A stretch of 16,585 nt of DNA from assembly GCA_022837595.1 (NCBI GenBank), contig JALHFX010000069.1, positions 1 to 16,585 of the forward strand. The letters run 5' to 3'. Shown here one piece after another: positions 6,867-13,496 of this stretch (its first letter is position 1; each line of letters starts with the position of its first letter). The notes beneath the pieces are model-generated. The model worked only from the letters and a program-made list of their open reading frames with translations. It did not search any database and had not been told where the DNA came from. The position numbers and the translations under genes were made by a program. The DNA is from Propionibacterium sp. Lineage in GTDB: Bacteria; Actinomycetota; Actinomycetes; Propionibacteriales; Propionibacteriaceae.

Positions 6867-8287
6867 AGTTTGAATACCTTCTTCGGGTTGTCGACGACCA
6901 GTTTGCGGGCCTGCTCGATGGCCTCGTCCTCGTCGAGACGGTAGAGGGCTACCAAGTTGGCCAGGTGAGCGGCATCCATCCGGCGCATCATGTCGTGCCG
7001 AGCAGGAATCGAACAGAATGCACGCGTGTCATCGATCATCCCGGAGATTCGGCTGAAGCCGGCCATCTCTGTTACCGCTTCCTTGAAACGCATGATCGAT
7101 TCAGGAGCGTCGACGAACCACCACGGCACCCCGATGTAGACCGAGCGGTAGAAGCCCGCCAGCGGTGCGATTTCGCGACTGTAAACATCCTCGTCAAGGG
7201 TGAACAGGACGAGATTCAGGTTCGGATGGTTGCCGAAGGCATTGAGCATCTCGCGGGTGGCCCGGGTGACCTCAATGGCATGCGGGATATCGCAGCCGAC
7301 GTCGGCTCCATACTTGGCGAAGGTTGCCCGGTCATGGTCGCGCAGCGAGCCCGGATGCAACGTGATGGTCAGGCCATCCTCGGTAGCCATCCGCACCTGG
7401 TCCATGATCAGGTGGTGGTGCAAGGCGTCGGCTTCGGCAGTAGTCAGCTGTCCGGCGCGTGCCTTCGCGTAAAGCCTCTCGGCTTCCTGGGTATCGAGGT
7501 AAGCAGCGTCCAGATCCTGAATACCGTGATCGGTGCTCACCGCCCCGTGTGCCTTGAAGTAGGCGCGGCGGTTCTCCAAAGCTTCGGTGAAACCGGCCAG
7601 CGTGCTGACGTCGATGCCGCTGACCTCACCGAGCCGATCGGCCAGATCGTTCCAGCCCTCCTTGCCCGGAACGAGGTATTTGTCAGGACGGAAAGTCGGA
7701 GCGACACGATGCTTGGCAGCAAACTCAGCATCTGCGGCCAGCTTGTCATGCTCGTGCAGATCATCACAGGGGTCATCTGTGGTCGCGATGAACTCGATAT
7801 TGAACTGGTCCATCAACGCACGCGGACGATGGCTCTCGTCGTCGATCCAGGCCTGAATGATGTCGTAGATCTCGTCAGCGTTCTCGGCGCTCGGCCGTTG
7901 GGTCACGCCGAAGACTCCCACGAGCTGATCGGTCAACCAGTAACGCATCGCTGTGCCGTTGAAGTCGCTCCAGTGCTCGCAGAAGATGCGCCAGGCGGCC
8001 CTATTGTCGGCCTCCGTCATGTCGGTACGAGTAACCGGAACACCCAGTTGCGAGAGCTCCACACCATTGGCGTGCAAAATTCGGTTGATGTAATGATCGG
8101 GTGTCAACAAGAGTCGAGTCGGATTGTCGAAAGACAGGTTCTCGCTCAACCATGCGGGTGGCACATGTCCGTGCGGCGAAATAATCGGCAGATCCCTGGT
8201 CTCGGCGTAGATGCGACGCGCGATCTGGCGGACGGCTTCGTCCACGGAAAACAGGCGGTCGTCATGCAAAGTAAGTAAAGATGCCAT
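6863..8287 (-). CDS. uxaC: Uronate (glucuronate) isomerase
   Basis: The 474-residue cytosolic enzyme interconverts D-glucuronate and D-fructuronate, and D-galacturonate and D-tagaturonate. It carries the metal motif SPHGHVPP (His39, His41), the segment LLLTPDHYINRILH, and the C-terminal DDTRAFCSIPARHD typical of uronate isomerases. The frame is open 22 codons further upstream, but that extension (MRWLAIAGNH...) has no Shine-Dalgarno and does not resemble the family. The ATG at 8287 gives the usual length and a normal N-terminus (MASLLTLHDDRLFSVDEAVR). A CACAAT hexamer lies 7 nt before this ATG, so a leaderless start is possible. It is divergent from the larA-like gene and coupled to uxuB. Confidence 0.94.
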   Translation of the reverse strand: MASLLTLHDDRLFSVDEAVRQIARRIYAETRDLPIISPHGHVPPAWLSENLSFDNPTRLLLTPDHYINRILHANGVELSQLGVPVTRTDMTEADNRAAWRIFCEHWSDFNGTAMRYWLTDQLVGVFGVTQRPSAENADEIYDIIQAWIDDESHRPRALMDQFNIEFIATTDDPCDDLHEHDKLAADAEFAAKHRVAPTFRPDKYLVPGKEGWNDLADRLGEVSGIDVSTLAGFTEALENRRAYFKAHGAVSTDHGIQDLDAAYLDTQEAERLYAKARAGQLTTAEADALHHHLIMDQVRMATEDGLTITLHPGSLRDHDRATFAKYGADVGCDIPHAIEVTRATREMLNAFGNHPNLNLVLFTLDEDVYSREIAPLAGFYRSVYIGVPWWFVDAPESIMRFKEAVTEMAGFSRISGMIDDTRAFCSIPARHDMMRRMDAAHLANLVALYRLDEDEAIEQARKLVVDNPKKVFKL

Positions 8288-8442
8288 AGGCCACATTGTG
8301 GTACATGCCCTGGGCGACCCCGAATGGTTGCCAGCGATTGCCAGCCATCTCATCTAGCCGGCGAACTCGTCGGGTGAAACGAAGTCCGCAGCCTGTATCG
8401 TAATTCGTAGACGTCGCAGTCGATCTCAATCAGGAGAGTGTC
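8288..8442. promoter_or_regulatory. Divergent promoter region between uxaC and the larA-like gene
   Basis: This 155-bp spacer must carry promoters in both directions. It contains CCACATTGTGG (8291-8301, 5-bp arms around one base) and TTGCCAGC twice, 10 bp apart (8328-8335 and 8338-8345), one helical turn. Plus-strand larA has AGGAGAG at 8432-8438. On the minus strand CACAAT (8295-8300) sits 7 nt before the uxaC ATG, and TACGAT occurs near 8400. I cannot assign a firm -35/-10 pair. The TTGCC half-site recurs in the lacI-gnd spacer. Confidence 0.5.
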
Positions 8443-9714
8443 ATGTCCATACCTACTGTTGGCGGCCCGGGTTATCACATCGGTGTCGAAGAGTTCGAGG
8501 GATTCGTCGCCGAGGCTATCGGCGAAGTGGATCTGGCTGGCAAAAGTCTGTGCGTAATCATTCCGGACGACACGCGAGGCTGCCCGATGCCTCGAATCCT
8601 GCGCGCTGTCTACCAAACAGTTATCGACAAGGCAGCGAGCGTATCCTGCGTGATTGCGTTGGGCACCCACGAGTACATGGAGCCGGAGGAGATTGCGTTT
8701 TGGACAGCCGGCGACCGCGATGCCGACCTCGAACAGGTCTATCCGGGCATGCCGATCATCAATCACCTGTGGAAGGATCCCGAGCAGCTCGTCAACGTCG
8801 GGCACATCTCTGGCAAGCGCATCAGCGAATTGTCGGGCGGGCGTTTGGATGTCGGCACCGACGTGCTGATCAACAAGACTGTTGTCGAGGCCGACGTGCA
8901 GCTCATTGTCGGGCCGATCCTGCCCCACGAAGTCGTCGGCATCTCCGGCGGAAACAAGTACTTCATCCCGGGCTGCGCGGCCCACGAACTGATCGACATG
9001 ACCCATTGGGTGGGCGCATTGATCACCTCCGCCAAGATGATCGGATCCCCCGGCATCACCCCGGTGCGGGCGATGATCAACGAAGGCGCGCACCTGATCC
9101 CCGGCGAGAAATACTGCCTGGCGTTCGTCGTCAAGGCTTACTCCGATGAGTTGGAGTCAGCGTCTTTCGGCAGCCCCGAGGATGCCTGGGCCGAGCAGGC
9201 GAAGGTAACCGCCCAAACCCACATCGAATACGTCGACGAGCCGTTCCCGAATGTCATTGCAGAGATCCCCGAGCGCTATCACGACATCTGGACCGCGGCC
9301 AAGGGCTTCTACAAGACCGAACCGGCGGTAGCCGACGGCGGCGAGACGATTCTCTACGCACCACACATCACGATGGTCTCTGAGGCGCACCCCGAGATCT
9401 ACGAGATCGGCTATCACTGCCGCGATTACTACGTGAAGCAGTGGGACAAGTTCTCGCACATCCCGTGGGGCGTGCTGGCGCACTCTACACATGCACGAGG
9501 CGCGGGCACCTACGATCCTGAGACGGGCATCGAAGAATGCCGACTGAAGCTCACTTTTGCCACCCAGATCCCGCCGGAAGTTTGTGAGTCGATCAACGTC
9601 GGCTACCGGGATCCGGCCACCATTGAGGCGCTCATGGACGATCCGAACTTCCATGTGGTCACCGATGCCGGTGAGGTCCTCTTCCGGCTGAGTTCGGAGC
9701 GCCCCGAAGCCTGA
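8443..9714 (+). CDS. LarA-family nickel-pincer hydroxyacid racemase/epimerase
   Basis: The 423-residue protein is a LarA homologue (DUF2088), a cytosolic enzyme using the nickel-pincer nucleotide cofactor to invert the carbon next to a carboxylate. Motifs appear in order: PDDTRGCP (Asp42, Arg45), LGTHEYM (His76), PHEVVGISGGNKYFIPG (His162, Lys172), MTHWVGAL (His188) and AAKGFYK (Lys287). His162-x9-Lys172-x15-His188 keeps the exact spacing of Lactobacillus LarA His174, Lys184 (cofactor attachment) and His200 (nickel ligand). All key residues are therefore present. The ATG at 8443 has a good AGGAGAG. It is divergent from uxaC-uxuB, so a sugar-acid substrate is likely; mannonate/gluconate 2-epimerisation is my inference. 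A lactate or other short hydroxyacid racemase is the alternative. The cofactor genes larB, larC and larE are not in this window. Confidence 0.88.
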   Translation: MSIPTVGGPGYHIGVEEFEGFVAEAIGEVDLAGKSLCVIIPDDTRGCPMPRILRAVYQTVIDKAASVSCVIALGTHEYMEPEEIAFWTAGDRDADLEQVYPGMPIINHLWKDPEQLVNVGHISGKRISELSGGRLDVGTDVLINKTVVEADVQLIVGPILPHEVVGISGGNKYFIPGCAAHELIDMTHWVGALITSAKMIGSPGITPVRAMINEGAHLIPGEKYCLAFVVKAYSDELESASFGSPEDAWAEQAKVTAQTHIEYVDEPFPNVIAEIPERYHDIWTAAKGFYKTEPAVADGGETILYAPHITMVSEAHPEIYEIGYHCRDYYVKQWDKFSHIPWGVLAHSTHARGAGTYDPETGIEECRLKLTFATQIPPEVCESINVGYRDPATIEALMDDPNFHVVTDAGEVLFRLSSERPEA

Positions 9715-9732
9715 CCGTGAATCCGTCCGAGA

Positions 9733-9778
9733 CCTCGACGCCTGATGCCCGACGACGAATGGGATGTCAGCGTCGAGG
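9733..9778. terminator. Stem-loop between convergent larA-like and lacI genes
   Basis: CCTCGACGC (9733-9741) pairs perfectly with GCGTCGAGG (9770-9778), and CCC/GGG deeper in the loop can extend the stem. The right arm overlaps the last codons of the LacI-family gene. It can serve both convergent genes. No U-tract follows on either strand. Confidence 0.5.
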
Positions 9779-10786
9779 TACCGGACCGGTCGATTCCCGG
9801 ACGATCAATCGCATCGGCAGCACCGAGGGACGATCAGCCTTCGGCTCCGGTTCTTGACCGTTGGCCAACGCGATGACCGCCCGGGCACCGCGCTCACCCA
9901 ACAAGGTCAACGGCGAAGCAACCGTGGTCAACCCCGGAGTCACCAGGTCGGAGACGAAGATATTGTCGATGCCCACGACCGAAAGCTCACCGGGAATGTG
10001 AACTCCAGCAGCCCGGGCCGCGCGCATCACCCCGACGGCCACGATGTCATTGAAGCAGATCGCCGCAGTAACACGCTGCTCACGGATCTGCGGGAAAATA
10101 CCCATACCGCCACGCACTGTCGGCGCGGTCGGTCCCACGCGGTGCTCCATCAGGTCGAGCTCATAACAGCCTTCCCGGAATGCCCGCTGTCTGGCGCCAT
10201 CCGCCCAGGAGGCGCTCGGCCCGGTGACATAGACCACTCGTCGGTGTCCCAACTCGGCGAGATGTTCCAGTGCGCGTCTGACGCCCCGCGCGTTATCGGT
10301 GATGACACTAGGAATGCCAGGTACCAGGCGGTTCAAGGAGACCACCGGAACGGTCTTCGCGGCGTTGCGCAACACCGAATCCGAGAGCCGCGAAGTGGCA
10401 GCGATCATGCCATCGACCAACGGCAGCGTCCGATCGAATAGCCTGCGCTCGAGTTCATCGTTCTCTTGAGAGTCGGCAAGCAGAATCGAATAGTCTTCTG
10501 CGACCGCGACATGTTCGGCTCCGCGGATGATGCCGAAAAAGAAAGGATTCGTGATGTCGGACGCACTGATGCCGAGTATCTTCGATTGCCGTACGGCATC
10601 GACCTTTGCCGTCTGTGGCGCACGGTAACCCAATTCAGCCGCGACCTCATGAATGTGGGCCGCAGTTCTGGCGCTCACCCGTCCGGGTCGAGAAAACGCC
10701 CGGGAGACTGTCGAGGGGCTCACCCCAGCCGCCGCAGCCACGTCGTAGATGGTTACGGCCTTGCCTATTGAACCCGCGTTGTCCAC
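9767..10786 (-). CDS. LacI-family transcriptional regulator
   Basis: This 339-residue DNA-binding regulator has a LacI-type helix-turn-helix near the N-terminus (VTIYDVAAAAGVSPSTVSRAF), a hinge segment (VAAELGYRAPQ) and a periplasmic-binding-protein-like effector domain (ASDITNPFFFGIIRGAE, VSLNRLVPGIPSV, SVVGIDN). Effectors of this family are usually sugars or sugar acids. It lies between the uronate/larA genes and gnd and is divergent from gnd, so it probably controls this sugar-acid cluster. An in-frame GTG at 10795 would add three residues. The GTG at 10786 is preferred because TAGAGT lies exactly 7 nt upstream, which fits a leaderless start. The effector could be gluconate, mannonate, fructuronate or a phosphorylated derivative; nothing in the sequence decides this. 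Confidence 0.92.
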   Translation of the reverse strand: MDNAGSIGKAVTIYDVAAAAGVSPSTVSRAFSRPGRVSARTAAHIHEVAAELGYRAPQTAKVDAVRQSKILGISASDITNPFFFGIIRGAEHVAVAEDYSILLADSQENDELERRLFDRTLPLVDGMIAATSRLSDSVLRNAAKTVPVVSLNRLVPGIPSVITDNARGVRRALEHLAELGHRRVVYVTGPSASWADGARQRAFREGCYELDLMEHRVGPTAPTVRGGMGIFPQIREQRVTAAICFNDIVAVGVMRAARAAGVHIPGELSVVGIDNIFVSDLVTPGLTTVASPLTLLGERGARAVIALANGQEPEPKADRPSVLPMRLIVRESTGPVPRR

Positions 10787-10793
10787 GCTGAAC

Positions 10794-10799
10794 ACTCTA
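10794..10799 (-). promoter_or_regulatory. Putative -10 box (TAGAGT), leaderless start of the lacI-type gene
   Basis: On the minus strand TAGAGT is followed by exactly 7 nt and then the GTG at 10786, with no Shine-Dalgarno. It matches the arrangement before the DsbA-like and marR genes. No clear -35 was seen. Confidence 0.4.
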
Positions 10800-10835
10800 A
10801 CCGACCATCACCCGACAAATGCGGCGATCCTCGTT

Positions 10836-10847
10836 GGCAACATTGCC
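10836..10847. promoter_or_regulatory. GGCAA-CA-TTGCC palindrome upstream of the lacI-type gene
   Basis: GGCAACATTGCC has perfect 5-bp arms and lies about 50 bp upstream of the lacI start codon. The same arms occur again at 10974-10988 in front of gnd, so it is a candidate operator for the neighbouring LacI-family protein. Confidence 0.4.
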
Positions 10848-10973
10848 CTGATTTCTGGCTGGAGACCCGAGATCGGCCGATTTGGCCGTAGCTTTGTTCT
10901 AGACACTGACAGCGATGCCTGATGCGATTGATCCAGCCACCACGATCGGTGGTCTGGCACAATCAGTTGACCG

Positions 10974-10998
10974 GGGCAACGGTTGCCCGTAGGCAACC
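10974..10998. promoter_or_regulatory. Interlocked GGCAAC palindromes in the gnd promoter region
   Basis: GGGCAAC-G-GTTGCCC (10974-10988) is a perfect 15-bp palindrome. Its right arm also forms GGTTGCC-CGTA-GGCAACC (10981-10998), giving three alternating half-sites. A possible promoter TTGACC (10967-10972), 17 bp, TAGGCA (10990-10995) would put the first palindrome between -35 and -10, a typical repressor position. The -10 is poor, so the promoter call is weak. The second palindrome could instead form a small RNA hairpin. Confidence 0.5.
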
Positions 10999-11058
10999 CA
11001 CCGGACGGGGTTGCGGTCCAGGGTTGTTTGGCTCGACAAAAGCAAGGAGAAGCAGCAT

Positions 11059-12501
11059 ATGTCAGATAAAGCCAATATCGGCGTCGTCGGTATGGCGGTG
11101 ATGGGCTCAAACCTGGCCCGCAACCTCGCCCACAAGGGCTTCACCGTCGCGATCTTCAACCGCACATACGCTAAGACTCAACAGGTTCTGGCTGATCATG
11201 GGCACGAGGGCAAGTTCATCGGCTCAGAATCGGTCGCAGATTTCGTGGCATCTATCGAGCATCCACGTTCCATCATCATCATGGTGAAGGCCGGCGCCGC
11301 CACCGACGCGACGATCCAGGAACTGCTTCCCCACCTGGAGCCGGGCGACATCATCCTGGACGCCGGCAATACCTACTTCCGGGACACGATCCGCCGCGAG
11401 AAGGAGATCTCGGCCAAGGGCTTCCACTTCGTCGGCACCGGCGTGTCCGGAGGCGAATACGGAGCTCTCACCGGACCTTCGATCATGCCCGGCGGCACTC
11501 CGGAGAGCTACCAGATCGTCGGCCCGATGCTCGAAGCCATCTCGGCTCATGTCGGCGACGAACCGTGTTGTGCATGGATCGGCCCCAACGGCGCTGGCCA
11601 CTTCGTGAAGATGATCCACAACGGCATCGAATACTCCGATATGCAGGTCATCGGAGAGGCTTACGAATTATTGAAGGCAGCCGGCTTCGATAACGCCCAG
11701 GCGGCGGAGATCTTCAAGACCTGGAACGAAGGCGAACTGTCGAGCTACCTGATCGAGATCACCGCGGATGTGCTGGCCCAGATTGATCCGCAGACCGGTA
11801 AGGCGCTCATCGACGTCATCAAGGACCGTGCGGGTATGAAGGGCACCGGCACCTGGACCGTGCAGACCGCGCTCGAACTGGGTGTGCCGGTCAACGGGAT
11901 CGCCGAGTCGGTCTTCGCCCGCGCGCAGTCAAGCCATGATGACCTGCGCGCTGCCGCGCAGCAGGCGCTCCAGGGCCCCGACCGCGTGTTGCAGGTAGCC
12001 GATAAGGATGCCTTCGTCGAAGACGTCCGCAAAGCTTTGTGGGCCTCCAAGGTTGTCGCCTACTCGCAGGGCTTCGACGAGATCCGTACCGGCGGTATGG
12101 AGTTCGGCTGGGACATCAATGTCGCCGATTGCGCGAAGATCTGGCGCGATGGCTGCATCATCCGCGCCAAGCTCCTGGAGAACATCCGCCAGGAGTACTC
12201 GGCCGATCCTGACCTGGTTTCGCTGATGTGTGCTCCGTCAATCGCACCGCAGCTGGCTGACTACAACGATGCTTGGCGTCGTGTTGTCTCGGACGCAGTG
12301 CAAGCCGGTGTACCTGCTCCGGTCTTCTCGAGTTCACTGGCCTACTACGACATGGCACGCGCACCGCGCAACAACGCCGCGCTGACTCAGGGACTGCGCG
12401 ACTACTTCGGCGCTCACACCTATGAGCGCGTCGATCAGCCAGGTCACTTCCATCTGGATTGGTCGGGCGATCGCTCCGAGACCAAGACCTCGGACGACTG
12501 A
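11059..12501 (+). CDS. gnd: 6-phosphogluconate dehydrogenase, decarboxylating
   Basis: The 480-residue protein oxidatively decarboxylates 6-phosphogluconate to ribulose 5-phosphate in the cytosolic pentose phosphate pathway. The dinucleotide-binding motif GVVGMAVMG is at residues 8-16, followed by FNRT, which fits NADP preference. GTGVSGGEYGALTGPSIMPGG is the substrate-binding signature region. The catalytic pair Lys184 and Glu191 lies in FVKMIHNGIEY, matching the known Lys183/Glu190 pair. The length fits the long form of the family. The frame is open 16 codons further upstream, but AAGGAGA (11044-11050) and the family N-terminus fix the ATG at 11059. It is divergent from the LacI-family gene, and a strong terminator follows. 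Placement beside sugar-acid genes suggests a supply of 6-phosphogluconate from gluconate. Confidence 0.97.
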   Translation: MSDKANIGVVGMAVMGSNLARNLAHKGFTVAIFNRTYAKTQQVLADHGHEGKFIGSESVADFVASIEHPRSIIIMVKAGAATDATIQELLPHLEPGDIILDAGNTYFRDTIRREKEISAKGFHFVGTGVSGGEYGALTGPSIMPGGTPESYQIVGPMLEAISAHVGDEPCCAWIGPNGAGHFVKMIHNGIEYSDMQVIGEAYELLKAAGFDNAQAAEIFKTWNEGELSSYLIEITADVLAQIDPQTGKALIDVIKDRAGMKGTGTWTVQTALELGVPVNGIAESVFARAQSSHDDLRAAAQQALQGPDRVLQVADKDAFVEDVRKALWASKVVAYSQGFDEIRTGGMEFGWDINVADCAKIWRDGCIIRAKLLENIRQEYSADPDLVSLMCAPSIAPQLADYNDAWRRVVSDAVQAGVPAPVFSSSLAYYDMARAPRNNAALTQGLRDYFGAHTYERVDQPGHFHLDWSGDRSETKTSDD

Positions 12502-12526
12502 TCAGCTGATCGCCAGCCACTGAACC

Positions 12527-12566
12527 AAGGACCGGTCGGCTTCCCTCGGGGAGTCGGCCGGTCCTT
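12527..12566. terminator. Strong stem-loop terminator after gnd
   Basis: An 18-bp stem with three G-U pairs closes on a CTCG tetraloop. The outer arms AAGGACCGG (12527-12535) and CCGGTCCTT (12558-12566) are perfect. It lies 26 nt after the gnd stop. The stem ends in CTT but has no long U-tract. It can also act on the convergent thioesterase gene. Confidence 0.75.
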
Positions 12567-12570
12567 CACA

Positions 12571-12612
12571 TCCGCCTGTGGACCGCGAGACTCCGCCTGC
12601 GGCCCGCAAGAC
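12571..12612. repeat. Two tandem 21-bp direct repeats
   Basis: Units at 12571-12591 and 12592-12612 share 18 of 21 bases; both begin TCCGCCTG and end AGAC. They fill most of the gap between the gnd terminator and the end of the convergent thioesterase gene. No function is evident. Confidence 0.8.
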
Positions 12613-12629
12613 CGGTTAGTGAGATCGAC

Positions 12630-13496
12630 TCAGCTGGTGATGAGAAGCTTTTCCAGCGCGGCGCGCGCGGATCCTGGTAGTGGACGCTTCCGTCCATCAC
12701 GGTCGGCGCAAACCATGACCGTTCGCGCTTTCGCGTGCACGGTGCCATCGAGCGGATCGACGATTTCGCTAGCCAACACGACCGAACTCGTGCCCAACTG
12801 AACCGGAGCAGTCACGACGTCGAACGGCTCGACGCGGAACATCATCTGCACCAGATAATCGATGTCCTGCCGCCCGATCAGCCAGTGCACGGCTTCGTCA
12901 TTGCCCATCGCCACCCGGGCCATCGAGGGATCGGCGCTGCTCGTCATGTCGATGCGCCCGGCCAAGATGTAGTCGAGATAGCAAACATTGTTGACGTGGT
13001 GATAGCGATCCGGATCCGACCATCGAACTTCGACAGGAGTGATCTTGCCGCGACCGGCTAACTCCGGAGCTGTCAGCTCGGTCAATGGCGGGGTTTGCTC
13101 GTCGAGCCAGGATGCAAAGAACCAGCGCTCTTTGCGGGTGAGGCGTCTGGGCACCATCCGCTCGAAATCATAGGGACAGACCACTGTACGGGCTTCGGCG
13201 CAAAGTGTGTCGTCCTGAAATAATCGGTAAGCAATGACGACCCGCGCCGCCCCTAATTCTGCTACCCACAGCTCCGCGCGCAGGGGATCAACGCTGTAGT
13301 GGATCGCCCTGCGGTAGATGATCTGGTGGCTGACCACCACGACGCCAGTGTCCAGCATCTCGCCGGCATCGCCCGAGAGCATGAATCTCGCGCGCGCCTG
13401 CTGCATATAGTCGGCCACTTTCACATTGTTGACATGCCCTTGGGCGTCCAGATCGGTCCAGCGCAGTTGAACCTGGGTCCGGTAGGCGGTTGTCAT
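12630..13496 (-). CDS. Double-hotdog acyl-CoA thioesterase
   Basis: The 288-residue protein has two tandem 4HBT-type hotdog domains and probably hydrolyses acyl-CoA thioesters in the cytoplasm. Domain 1 carries WTDLDAQGHVNN (Asp15, Asp17, residues 13-24) and domain 2 carries WSDPDRYHHVNN (Asp161, Asp163, up to residue 170). Both domains keep the Asp and HVNN motif characteristic of 4-hydroxybenzoyl-CoA thioesterase-like enzymes. The ATG at 13496 overlaps the stop of the upstream acyl-CoA ligase gene by 4 nt (ATGA). The pairing joins a fatty acid activating enzyme with the reverse hydrolytic activity. Substrate chain length cannot be read from the sequence. No signal peptide is present. Confidence 0.88.
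   Translation of the reverse strand: MTTAYRTQVQLRWTDLDAQGHVNNVKVADYMQQARARFMLSGDAGEMLDTGVVVVSHQIIYRRAIHYSVDPLRAELWVAELGAARVVIAYRLFQDDTLCAEARTVVCPYDFERMVPRRLTRKERWFFASWLDEQTPPLTELTAPELAGRGKITPVEVRWSDPDRYHHVNNVCYLDYILAGRIDMTSSADPSMARVAMGNDEAVHWLIGRQDIDYLVQMMFRVEPFDVVTAPVQLGTSSVVLASEIVDPLDGTVHAKARTVMVCADRDGRKRPLPGSARAALEKLLITS

Noticed and set aside
6965..8278. A 437-codon plus-strand open frame
   Set aside because: Antisense shadow of uxaC, whose metal-binding motifs and full length are clear; long antisense frames are expected in GC-rich coding DNA.
8443..9714. Simple lactate racemase function for the LarA homologue, linked to the FAD oxidase at 16049 as a D-lactate pathway
   Set aside because: The two genes are more than 6 kb apart in separate operons with a lipid module between them. 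The immediate neighbours are uronate genes. It is kept only as the alternative hypothesis.
9764..10441. A 225-codon plus-strand open frame
   Set aside because: Antisense to the LacI-family regulator, with no ribosome binding site or recognisable domain.
10874..10888. CGGCC-GATTT-GGCCG inverted repeat in the lacI-gnd spacer as an operator
   Set aside because: Short GC-rich arms expected by chance at this base composition, and not repeated in the other divergent spacer.
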